From the NCBI GenBank assembly GCA_900541695.1, contig UQKL01000004.1, positions 1 through 64,000 of the forward strand: DNA of 64,000 nucleotides. The letters run 5' to 3'. This DNA is from an uncultured Collinsella sp. (lineage in GTDB: Bacteria > Actinomycetota > Coriobacteriia > Coriobacteriales > Coriobacteriaceae). The first letter of the stretch is position 1. Every line of letters begins with the position of its first letter. The position numbers and the translations under genes were made by a program. Shown here one piece after another: positions 8,927 to 16,371 of this stretch. Under the pieces are notes generated by a model. That model did no database searches. It was not told where the DNA came from and saw nothing but the letters and a program-made list of their open reading frames with translations.

Positions 8927-11704
8927 ATGATTCTCAACGGACCGGGGATTAGCTACACCGAGCCCGATATCGGTGCGGAGTTTGTGCCGCCGCTGCCGGA
9001 GCATCCGCGCGAGGCCATCGTCAAACTGTGCGAGCACTGCACTAACCGCCTGCTGCATCGCGACGAGCTGCTGGGCTACGAGTACTGGTCGTTTGCCGAG
9101 GCCGCGACTGACGAGCAGGCCGAGGTACTCTGCAAGATGAAGATGCGCCGTCCCTACACGCTGCCCGAGATGGTCAAGCTCACCGGCATGCCCGAGGCCC
9201 AGATCGAGAAGATGCTCGACGACATGAGCTACACGGGCTTGCTCGAGTACAACTGGGAAAATCCCGAGCGCGCCAAGCAGTGGGCGCTGCCCATGCTGGT
9301 ACCGGGTTCCGCCGAGTTCCTCAACATGCGCGTGAGCCAGCTCGAAGAGCATCCGGTCTATGCCAAGTTTTTTGAGCAGGCGTCCAAGGGGCCGCTGTCC
9401 AAGGCCACGCCGATGGTGCCGCCCGGAGGCGCCGGCATCGGCATGCACGTCATTCCGGTCGAGAAGGCCATCGACGCCACGAGCACCTCGGTGCCGATCG
9501 AGCATATCGAGCATTGGCTCGACAAATACGAGGGTAAGTATGCCGCCAGCACCTGCAGCTGCCGCGCGAGCCGTCGCGTGATGGGCGAGGGCTGCGCCGA
9601 TGACCCCGCCGACTGGTGCATCGCCGTGGGCGATATGGCCGACTACGTGGTCGAGACCGATCGCGGCCACTATGTGACGCGCGAGGAGGTCTACGACATT
9701 TTGCGCCAGGCCGAGGACAACGGCTTTGTGCACCAGATCACCAACATCGACGGCGAGAACAAGATCTTTGCCATCTGCAACTGCAACGTCAACGTGTGCT
9801 ATGCCCTGCGCACCTCGCAGCTGTTCAATACGCCCAACCTGTCGCGCTCGGCCTATGTCGCCAAGGTTGAGAAGGACAAGTGCGTGGCCTGCGGTCGCTG
9901 CGTTGAGGTGTGCCCGGCCGGTGCCGCCAAGCTCGGCCAGAAGCTCTGCAGCAAAAAGGCCGGCGGACAGATGCCCGAGTATCCGCGCCAGGAGCTGCCC
10001 GATGCCACCAAGTGGGACCACACCAAGTGGTCGCCCAACTACCGCAACGACAACCGTATCGAGACGCACGAGTCCGGCACCGCGCCCTGCAAGACGGCCT
10101 GCCCCGCGCATGTCGCCGTTCAGGGCTACTTAAAGCTCGCGGCGCAGGGTCGCTATGACGAGGCGCTGGCGCTCATCAAGCGCGAGAACCCGCTGCCCGC
10201 TGTCTGCGGCCGCGTGTGCAACCGCCGCTGCGAGGATGCCTGCACCCGTGGCCGCGTGGATGCCGCCGTGGCTATCGACGAGGTCAAGAAGTTTATCGCC
10301 CAGCGTGATCTTGATGCTGCGACCCGCTATGTCCCGCCCGTGGTGACGCCGACGCGCGCTGGCGGCTTCGATCAGAAGATCGCCATCATCGGTGCCGGCC
10401 CGGCCGGTCTGTCCTGTGCCTTCTATCTGGCCGAGAAGGGCTACAAGCCCGTCGTGTTCGAGAAGAACGAGCGCCCGGGCGGCATGCTCACCTACGGTGT
10501 TCCCAGCTTTAAGCTGGAGAAGGACGTTATCGAGGCAGAGGTCGAGATCATTCGCCTGATGGGCGCCGAGTTCCGCTATGGCGTGGAGGTCGGTCGCGAT
10601 GTGACGCTCGACGAGCTGCGCGAGCAGGGCTTTAAGGCCTTTTATGTTGCCATCGGCTGCCAGGGCGGCCGCCTCGCCGGTATTCCGGGTGAGGATGCCG
10701 AGGACGTGACCGTAGCCGTCGACTTTTTGCACGAGGTCAACAGTGGCAAGATCGACGCGCTGCCCGGCCGCACCATCGTGGTGGGCGGCGGCAACGTTGC
10801 TATTGATGTCACGCGCAACGCCTGCCGTCTGGGCTCCGAGCACGTTGAGATGTTCTGCCTGGAGAGCGAGGCCCAGATGCCCGCCAGCGAAGAGGAGCGT
10901 CGCGAGGCCGTTGAGGACGGCGCTCACATCAGCTGCGGCTGGGGCCCCAAGGAGGTTCACCTGGACGAGGCCGGTCGTGTGTGCGGTATCACCTTCAAGC
11001 GCTGTACGCGTGTCTTTGACGACGAGGGCCGGTTTGCGCCCGAGTACGACGAGAACGATCTGCGCCGCGTCGATGCCGACCGCGTGGTCATGTCGATTGG
11101 CCAGTCCATTGCGTGGGGCGACCTGCTGGCTGGCTCCAAGGTGGAGCTCGGCCGCGGCCAGGGTGCTCTTGCCGACCCCCAGACCTATCAGACCGCCGAG
11201 CCCGACATCTTTGTGGGCGGCGACGTCTACACCGGTCCGAGCTTTGCCATCGACGCCATCGCCGCCGGTCACGAGGCCGCCGTGTCCATCCATCGCTTTG
11301 TGCAGCCGGGATCCACGCTCACCATCGGCCGCAACCAGCGTCGTTACATCGCGCTCGACCGCGACGATGTCGTGATCGAGAGCTACGACAACGCGAGCCG
11401 CGAGGTGGCGCATGTCGACCGCGAGCGCGAGAAGGCTGCGCCGTTTAGCGAGTACGTCGAGACCTTTACCGAGGAGCAGGTGCGCGCCGAGACCGCCCGC
11501 TGCCTGGGCTGCGGTGCCTCGATCGTCGACCCCAACAAGTGCATCGGCTGCGGTCTGTGCACCACCAAGTGTGCGTTCGACGCCATCCATCTTGATCGCG
11601 ACCGCCCCGAGTGCTCAACGATGGTCAAATACGAGCAAAAGCTCCCAAGCCTCGGCAAGTATGCTCTAAAGCGCGCAATTAAAATCAAATTTGGGAAGAA
11701 GTAA
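8927..11704 (+). CDS. Fe-S flavoprotein oxidoreductase, GltD/NfnB-like core
   Basis: A 925-aa multidomain redox enzyme. The ATG at 8927 follows GAAGGGA; an earlier in-frame start would overlap the operator region. The N-terminal ~310 residues include a helix-turn-helix-like segment and a CSC motif near 209. A 4Fe-4S ferredoxin motif (CVACGRCVEVC) lies near 318. From about 388 it is like the glutamate synthase small subunit / NADH-dependent ferredoxin:NADP oxidoreductase: the Cys cluster CKTACPAHV, FAD Rossmann motif GAGPAGL near 488, and NAD(P) motif GGGNVAID near 619. A second pair of Cys clusters (CLGCG, CIGCGLCTTKC) closes the protein. It should move electrons between a pyridine nucleotide and Fe-S partners; the true substrate is unknown. 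hypA follows 35 bases later. Confidence 0.85.
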   Translation: MILNGPGISYTEPDIGAEFVPPLPEHPREAIVKLCEHCTNRLLHRDELLGYEYWSFAEAATDEQAEVLCKMKMRRPYTLPEMVKLTGMPEAQIEKMLDDMSYTGLLEYNWENPERAKQWALPMLVPGSAEFLNMRVSQLEEHPVYAKFFEQASKGPLSKATPMVPPGGAGIGMHVIPVEKAIDATSTSVPIEHIEHWLDKYEGKYAASTCSCRASRRVMGEGCADDPADWCIAVGDMADYVVETDRGHYVTREEVYDILRQAEDNGFVHQITNIDGENKIFAICNCNVNVCYALRTSQLFNTPNLSRSAYVAKVEKDKCVACGRCVEVCPAGAAKLGQKLCSKKAGGQMPEYPRQELPDATKWDHTKWSPNYRNDNRIETHESGTAPCKTACPAHVAVQGYLKLAAQGRYDEALALIKRENPLPAVCGRVCNRRCEDACTRGRVDAAVAIDEVKKFIAQRDLDAATRYVPPVVTPTRAGGFDQKIAIIGAGPAGLSCAFYLAEKGYKPVVFEKNERPGGMLTYGVPSFKLEKDVIEAEVEIIRLMGAEFRYGVEVGRDVTLDELREQGFKAFYVAIGCQGGRLAGIPGEDAEDVTVAVDFLHEVNSGKIDALPGRTIVVGGGNVAIDVTRNACRLGSEHVEMFCLESEAQMPASEEERREAVEDGAHISCGWGPKEVHLDEAGRVCGITFKRCTRVFDDEGRFAPEYDENDLRRVDADRVVMSIGQSIAWGDLLAGSKVELGRGQGALADPQTYQTAEPDIFVGGDVYTGPSFAIDAIAAGHEAAVSIHRFVQPGSTLTIGRNQRRYIALDRDDVVIESYDNASREVAHVDREREKAAPFSEYVETFTEEQVRAETARCLGCGASIVDPNKCIGCGLCTTKCAFDAIHLDRDRPECSTMVKYEQKLPSLGKYALKRAIKIKFGKK

Positions 11705-11739
11705 GAGACCTAACAAGTAAGTGAACGGCGGAAGAAAAA

Positions 11740-12168
11740 GTGCATGAATTGGGAATCGTCTATCACATCATTCGCGATGTTGAGAACGTGGCGCGCGCTC
11801 ATGGCGTGCGTCGCGTTTCGAGCGTGACGTTGCTGCTGGGCGAGGTCTCGGGCGTCGTTCCCGACTTGCTGCTCGACGCTTGGCGCTGGGCGGCAGATAA
11901 AAAGCCTATCACCGAGGGCGCGGAGCTTATCGTGGAGCCCGTCAACGCCGTGACGCATTGCGAGACGTGCGGCCACGACTATGCGACGGTCGAGCACGGC
12001 AAGACCTGCCCCCATTGCGGCAGCGGCGAGACGTACCTGCTCCAGGGTCAGGAGGTCATGATCAAGCAGATCGAGACCCCCGACGAGGACCCGGCAGACG
12101 CTACTCCCGACGGCCTTTCCGACGCCCCCGATGCCGTCGACGCCGCCAACCCCCTCCACATCGCCTAG
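11740..12168 (+). CDS. hypA: HypA/HybF-type nickel metallochaperone
   Basis: A 142-aa protein starting at a GTG that gives the invariant MHE N-terminus whose histidine binds nickel in HypA. The zinc site is present as two CxxC pairs (CETC near 74 and CPHC near 91). HypA delivers nickel to [NiFe] hydrogenase. The C-terminal 25 residues are an acidic extension beyond the usual ~115-aa family length. It appears cotranscribed with the large Fe-S flavoprotein and no hydrogenase subunit or other hyp gene is in the window, so this is an orphan copy. Confidence 0.9.
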   Translation: MHELGIVYHIIRDVENVARAHGVRRVSSVTLLLGEVSGVVPDLLLDAWRWAADKKPITEGAELIVEPVNAVTHCETCGHDYATVEHGKTCPHCGSGETYLLQGQEVMIKQIETPDEDPADATPDGLSDAPDAVDAANPLHIA

Positions 12169-12179
12169 GATTCCCTATA

Positions 12180-12246
12180 AGTTGCGGTGAAATAGTTCCT
12201 AAATTCAGCCTTCTGGCTCTTAAACAAGAACTATTCCACCGCAACT
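12180..12246. repeat. 67-bp palindromic element, copy 2
   Basis: Arms AGTTGCGGTGAAATAGTTC and GAACTATTCCACCGCAACT pair with one mismatch. It starts 12 bases after the hypA stop codon and has the same length as the copies at 5165 and 15866. Confidence 0.9.
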
Positions 12247-12573
12247 ATTTTGAGTGGTTTCATAGAACATAAGTCACGAAAATAGTCAAGCCATGTCTGT
12301 TTAAACAAAATAGCGGCAGTACAAGCGCATTCGCGCTTGCCTAAAATCGATATTAATGAACAGCCTGCTTGTATCTGTAAAATGCATGGCTTGATGAGCG
12401 ACGCCTTGTCGTGTAATGAGTCAAAAAGCAGTAACGTAATCAACTTGTAACAAACCTAGACGTTTAAACAAATAATCCAACCTTTTGCGGATTTAGCTAT
12501 AATTCCACAAACCAAACGGCTATACTCCTTTCATGTCGTGTAGGAAATACGTAGACAAAAAGGAGGTTATGTG
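12247..12573 (+). promoter_or_regulatory. AT-rich promoter region of the manXYZ operon
   Basis: This gene-free stretch is clearly richer in A+T than its surroundings. It contains TATAAT at 12498-12503 and TATACT about 20 bases later as -10 candidates, though neither has a good -35 at the right distance. A short hairpin (AAGCGCATTCGCGCTT) lies near 12325. I see no sigma-54 -24/-12 pair, which some levR/manR-controlled operons carry. AAAGGAGG just before 12574 is the manX ribosome binding site. Confidence 0.5.
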
Positions 12574-13563
12574 ATGGTAAGTATTGTTCTTGCTAGCCAC
12601 GGGGACTTGGCAGCTGGAATCAAGCAGACGGGCTCGATGGTCTTTGGCGATCAGCCGTCTGTTGCCGTGGTCTCGCTCGAGCCGAGCATGGGCCCCGACG
12701 ACTTCCGTGCCAAGGTCGAGGAAGCAATCGCTTCCTTCGAAGACCAGGAGCAGGTGCTCTTCCTCGTTGATCTGTGGGGCGGCACGCCGTTCAACCAGAT
12801 CAGCGGGCTCATCGAGGGCCACGATTCCTGGGCTATCGTCACCGGTGTCAACCTGCCTATGCTCATCGAGGCATATTCGCAGCGCTTTGACGCAAAGAAC
12901 ACTGCACATGCGATCGCAAAACATCTCGTGACTGAGGCTAAGGCTGGCGTGCGCGTCAAGCCCGAGTCTCTGGAGCCCGAGGAGAAGAAGCCGGCTGCGG
13001 CCGCCGCTGCTCCTGCAGGTGCCATCCCTCCGGGAACGGTCATCGGCGATGGGCACATCAAGATCGCCCACGTCCGTATCGACACCCGTCTGCTGCATGG
13101 TCAGGTGGCCACCACGTGGACCAAGCAGATCAACCCCAACCGCATCATCGTGGTTTCCGACGGCGTTGCTCACGACGAGCTCCGCAAGACCATGATCGAG
13201 CAGGCTGCCCCTCCGGGAGTCCATGCCAACGTCGTGCCTATCAAGAAGATGGCCGAGGTCGTCAAGGACACGCGTTTTGGTGACACCAAGGCCATGCTGC
13301 TCTTCGAGAACCCGCAGGATCTGCTCAAGGCCATCGAGGCCGGCGTCGACATCAAGGAAGTCAACATCGGTTCCATGGCTCACTCCAAGGGCAAGGTCGT
13401 CGTCACCAACGCCGTCGCTATGGGCGATGACGACGTTAAGACCCTCGAGGCCCTCAAGGCCAAGGGCGTCAAGTTCGAGGTCCGCAAGGTTCCTTCGGAT
13501 GCCTCCGAGGATCTCGACGCCATGTTGAAGAAAGCTAAGGCCGAACTGGCCGCTCAAGCATAG
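12574..13563 (+). CDS. manX: mannose-family PTS EIIAB component
   Basis: A 329-aa fused EIIA-EIIB subunit of a mannose-class phosphotransferase system, passing phosphate from HPr to the incoming sugar in the cytoplasm. The EIIA domain (1-125) carries its phosphorylated histidine in LASHGDLAAG (His9). An Ala/Pro hinge at about 130-155 follows. The EIIB domain carries its histidine in RIDTRLLHGQV near 175. The ATG at 12574 is preferred over the adjacent GTG because AGGAGG then has 7-base spacing. manY starts 18 bases downstream. Substrate could be mannose, glucose, N-acetylglucosamine or a related sugar. Confidence 0.95.
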   Translation: MVSIVLASHGDLAAGIKQTGSMVFGDQPSVAVVSLEPSMGPDDFRAKVEEAIASFEDQEQVLFLVDLWGGTPFNQISGLIEGHDSWAIVTGVNLPMLIEAYSQRFDAKNTAHAIAKHLVTEAKAGVRVKPESLEPEEKKPAAAAAAPAGAIPPGTVIGDGHIKIAHVRIDTRLLHGQVATTWTKQINPNRIIVVSDGVAHDELRKTMIEQAAPPGVHANVVPIKKMAEVVKDTRFGDTKAMLLFENPQDLLKAIEAGVDIKEVNIGSMAHSKGKVVVTNAVAMGDDDVKTLEALKAKGVKFEVRKVPSDASEDLDAMLKKAKAELAAQA

Positions 13564-13581
13564 TAAAGGAGGGTCCGATAC

Positions 13582-14400
13582 ATGTCTGCAATCACTATTC
13601 TGCTTGTTGCGATTGTCGCGTTGCTTGCCGGTATGGAAGGCATTCTGGATGAGTTCCAGTTCCATCAGCCGCTCGTGGCATGCACACTTATCGGTCTCGT
13701 AACCGGTCACCTTCAGGAGGGCATCCTCCTGGGCGGTTCGCTCCAGATGATGGCCCTTGGCTGGGCTAACGTCGGCGCCGCCGTCGCGCCTGACGCCGCT
13801 CTGGCCTCGGTCGCTTCTTCGATCATCATGGTGCTCGCCCTCAACGGCGGCGCCACTGATTCGGCCAAGGCCGTTACCGCGGCCATCGCCGTCGCCGTCC
13901 CGCTGTCGGTCGCTGGTCTGTTCCTGACCATGATCTGCCGTACCATTGCTACCGCTATCGCTCACGCCATGGACGGTTGCGCCGAGAAGGGCGACTTCTC
14001 CGGCATCGAGCGCTGGCAGTACGCTGCCATCCTCATGCAGGGCCTTCGTATCGCCATCCCGGCAGTACTTCTGTGCGTTATCCCGGCCGAGGCTGTTACC
14101 AACGCGCTTAACGCTATGCCCGACTGGCTGTCCGGCGGCATGGCCGTCGGCGGCGGCATGGTCGCTTCCGTCGGTTACGCCATGGTCATCAACATGATGG
14201 CCACCAAGGAGACCTGGCCGTTCTTCATTCTCGGCTTTGTCCTTGCTGCCATCCCTCAGCTCACGCTGATCGCCCTTGGCCTCATCGGCATCTCCCTTGC
14301 CCTCATCTACCTTGGCCTTAAGGATCTGGCCAAGCAGGGTGGCGGCACGGGCGGTGGCTCCGGCGACCCGCTCGGCGACATTCTGAACGATTACGAGTAG
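13582..14400 (+). CDS. manY: mannose-family PTS EIIC component
   Basis: This 272-aa integral membrane subunit forms part of the sugar channel of the ManXYZ system. It shows the typical series of hydrophobic segments and the conserved GHLQEGILLGGSLQM region near residue 41. The C-terminal tail is Gly-rich. AAAGGAGGGT precedes the ATG. It lies between manX and manZ in a tight operon. Confidence 0.95.
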   Translation: MSAITILLVAIVALLAGMEGILDEFQFHQPLVACTLIGLVTGHLQEGILLGGSLQMMALGWANVGAAVAPDAALASVASSIIMVLALNGGATDSAKAVTAAIAVAVPLSVAGLFLTMICRTIATAIAHAMDGCAEKGDFSGIERWQYAAILMQGLRIAIPAVLLCVIPAEAVTNALNAMPDWLSGGMAVGGGMVASVGYAMVINMMATKETWPFFILGFVLAAIPQLTLIALGLIGISLALIYLGLKDLAKQGGGTGGGSGDPLGDILNDYE

Positions 14401-14416
14401 GAGGGGAGTGATACAT

Positions 14417-15337
14417 ATGGCAGAGAACAAGATTCAGCTCACCAAGGCTGACCGTAAGAAGGTTTGCTTCCGTCATCAGTTCCTTCAGGGCTCGTGGAAC
14501 TACGAGCGTATGCAGAACGGCGGCTGGTGCTTCGCAATGATCCCTGCGATCAAGAAGCTCTACACCAGCAAGGATGACCAGATTGCCGCGCTTAAGCGCC
14601 ACCTGGAGTTCTATAACACCCACCCCTATGTTTCCGCCCCCGTCATTGGCGTTACCCTCGCCCTCGAGGAGGAGCGCGCCAACGGTGCTCCGATCGATGA
14701 CGTCGCCATCCAGGGCGTCAAGGTCGGTATGATGGGCCCGCTCGCCGGCGTCGGTGACCCCGTCTTCTGGTTCACCCTTCGCCCGATTCTGGGCGCTCTG
14801 GGCGCTTCCCTGGCCATGTCCGGCAGCATCGTCGGTCCGTTGCTGTTCTTCTTCGCGTGGAACATCATCCGTTACGCTTTCCTGTGGTACACGCAGGAGT
14901 TTGGCTACAAGGTCGGCTCCTCTATCGCCAAGGACCTCTCCGGCGGTCTGATGGGCAAGGTCACCGAGGGCGCTTCCATCCTGGGTATGTTCATCATCGG
15001 CGCCCTGGTCGAGCGCTGGGTGTCCATTTCCTTCACCCCGATCGTCTCCACGGTCAAGCAGTCTGCTGGCGCCTTTATCGACTGGGCTAGCCTGCCTTCC
15101 GGTTCCGAGGGTATCAAGGAAGCGCTGACGATGTACAACTCCGTCGGTGCTACCGCCCTTGATCAGATGAAGGTCACCACGCTCCAGGGTAACCTCGATC
15201 AGCTCATCCCCGGCCTTGCCGCCGTGTGCCTGACCCTGCTGGTCTGCAAGCTCCTCAAGAAGAAGGTTAGCCCGATCGTCATCATCCTGGCTCTCTTCGC
15301 CGTCGGCATCATCGGTCGCTTCTGCGGCTTCATGTAA
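14417..15337 (+). CDS. manZ: mannose-family PTS EIID component
   Basis: A 306-aa membrane subunit unique to the mannose PTS class; with EIIC it makes the translocation complex. It has the family N-terminus (LTKADRKKVCFRHQFLQGSWNYERMQ is split here between residues 7 and 32), the MMGPLAGVGDP loop and a C-terminal membrane region. GGGGAGTG before the ATG at 14417 decides the start; the earlier in-frame ATG at 14408 lacks proper spacing. It is followed by a terminator. Confidence 0.95.
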   Translation: MAENKIQLTKADRKKVCFRHQFLQGSWNYERMQNGGWCFAMIPAIKKLYTSKDDQIAALKRHLEFYNTHPYVSAPVIGVTLALEEERANGAPIDDVAIQGVKVGMMGPLAGVGDPVFWFTLRPILGALGASLAMSGSIVGPLLFFFAWNIIRYAFLWYTQEFGYKVGSSIAKDLSGGLMGKVTEGASILGMFIIGALVERWVSISFTPIVSTVKQSAGAFIDWASLPSGSEGIKEALTMYNSVGATALDQMKVTTLQGNLDQLIPGLAAVCLTLLVCKLLKKKVSPIVIILALFAVGIIGRFCGFM

Positions 15338-15393
15338 GCACGCTTCGGCTTAAGACCGAGAGTTGCTAGGTAAGGGCTTTTGAGCCATTGAAA

Positions 15394-15437
15394 CGGACCG
15401 CACCCGGTGGGTACACTGGATGCGGTCCGATTGTTTT
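15394..15437 (+). terminator. terminator after manZ
   Basis: CGGACCGCA and TGCGGTCCG form a stem around an 18-base loop and are followed by ATTGTTTT. It separates manXYZ from the DUF956 gene, so readthrough or a promoter of its own is needed for the latter. Confidence 0.85.
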
Positions 15438-15457
15438 AGTTGGAGGGCGAGGCGCGT

Positions 15458-15856
15458 ATGGCGCAATCTCAGAACAGCACGGTCGATCTGGCAACGCCGG
15501 CAACCTGCCTGATGGGGCTTACCAGCCACGGTAACGTGATGGTGGGCAATAAGGCGTTCGAGTACTATAACGAGCGCAATCCCGAGGATTATATTCAAAT
15601 CCCGTGGGACGAGGTCGACTATATTGCCGCCGAGGTTTTGCGCGGCACCAAGAAGATTACGCGTTTTGCCATCTTCACCAAGGACAACGGTCACTTTACG
15701 TTTTCGACGCGCGACGACAAAGAGACGTTGCGCGCGGTCCGCAAGTACGTCGACGAGGATAAGCTCGTGCGTTCGCCTGACTTTATCGATGTGACGGCTA
15801 AGGGCGCCAAGAGCATCCCCTCCGTCATCAAAGGCCTCTTCCACAAAGGCAACTAG
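15458..15856 (+). CDS. DUF956 family protein
   Basis: A 132-aa soluble protein of the DUF956 family, commonly found as the last gene of mannose PTS operons (sometimes called ManO). Its function is unproven; a regulatory role for the PTS is usually suggested. The recognisable part is VGNKAFEYYNERNPEDYIQIPW and the following beta-rich domain (about residues 25-115). GGAGGG upstream supports the ATG at 15458. The intrinsic terminator between manZ and this gene may reduce its expression relative to the transporter. Confidence 0.9.
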   Translation: MAQSQNSTVDLATPATCLMGLTSHGNVMVGNKAFEYYNERNPEDYIQIPWDEVDYIAAEVLRGTKKITRFAIFTKDNGHFTFSTRDDKETLRAVRKYVDEDKLVRSPDFIDVTAKGAKSIPSVIKGLFHKGN

Positions 15857-15865
15857 CTCCTCATA

Positions 15866-15932
15866 AGTTGCGGTGAAATAGTTTCTAAATACGGCTTTAG
15901 ATGCTTCAGACAGGAACTATTCCACCGCAACT
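15866..15932. repeat. 67-bp palindromic element, copy 3
   Basis: The left arm AGTTGCGGTGAAATAGTTT pairs with the right arm AACTATTCCACCGCAACT apart from two mismatches. It begins 10 bases after the DUF956 stop codon. Confidence 0.9.
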
Positions 15933-15991
15933 TCGAAGTCTAGTCATGCGACGTATGGCGATGCAGTAAATCTGCTACACTAGTACAACAT

Positions 15992-16067
15992 GCCTCCGTA
16001 GCTCAGGGGATAGAGCACCGCTCTCCTAAAGCGGGTGTCGACGGTTCGAATCCGCCCGGGGGCACCA
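15992..16067 (+). tRNA. tRNA-Arg, anticodon CCT
   Basis: A 76-base cloverleaf with acceptor stem GCCTCCG/CGGGGGC (with G-U pairs), D-arm GCTCAGGGGATAGAGC, anticodon stem CCGCT/AGCGG around the loop CTCCTAA, T-arm loop TTCGAAT and an encoded CCA end. The anticodon CCT reads AGG. Fragments of the same tRNA lie 55-130 bases downstream. Confidence 0.95.
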
Positions 16068-16120
16068 GAGAATATGACGGCGTCGCGATAGCGGCGCCGT
16101 TTCTGGTTTGTGGGGACCGC

Positions 16121-16199
16121 CGGCGGATTCGGACCGTCGACACCCGCGTCGCCAATTTCCCCGCGGGGGGAGTTTTCGAATTCGCCCGGGGGCACCAGA
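16121..16199. repeat. two tRNA-Arg fragments, one inverted and one direct
   Basis: Bases 16121-16146 are an inverted copy of the anticodon/T-arm part of the adjacent tRNA (one change in 26). Bases 16173-16199 repeat its 3' end directly, including GGGGGCACCAGAG. Duplicated tRNA 3' ends are the usual signature of integrase attachment sites, so these may be scars of a lost element. Confidence 0.75.
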
Positions 16200-16207
16200 G
16201 GAATATC

Positions 16208-16240
16208 GAGCCCGGTACCACCACGGTGCCGGGCTCTTTT
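16208..16240 (+). terminator. rho-independent terminator downstream of tRNA-Arg
   Basis: GAGCCCGGTACC pairs with GGTGCCGGGCTC (one mismatch) and is followed by TTTT. It would end the tRNA transcript. Confidence 0.85.
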
Positions 16241-16280
16241 GGTGTTAGAGCTGCGCCTTTCCATGCTAGCGGGTCGCATC

Positions 16281-16322
16281 AAAAGCAAAGCGCCCGCTTG
16301 CCGGGGGAGCAAGCGGGCGCTT
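16281..16322 (-). terminator. terminator of the pknB operon
   Basis: A 14-bp stem (AGCGCCCGCTTGC and complement) lies 50 bases beyond the pknB stop. On the minus strand it is followed by TTTGCTTTT, so it ends the signalling operon. Confidence 0.85.
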
Positions 16323-16371
16323 CTGAGCGAATATGTTTGCGGCGTTCGCTGCGCAGATAATAAGCAGCCGA

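Noticed and set aside
15980..16312. Reading frames antisense to the tRNA region (ending in GERCSIP or YPLSYGG)
   Set aside because: These are the well-known spurious frames produced by antisense tRNA sequence and its fragments.
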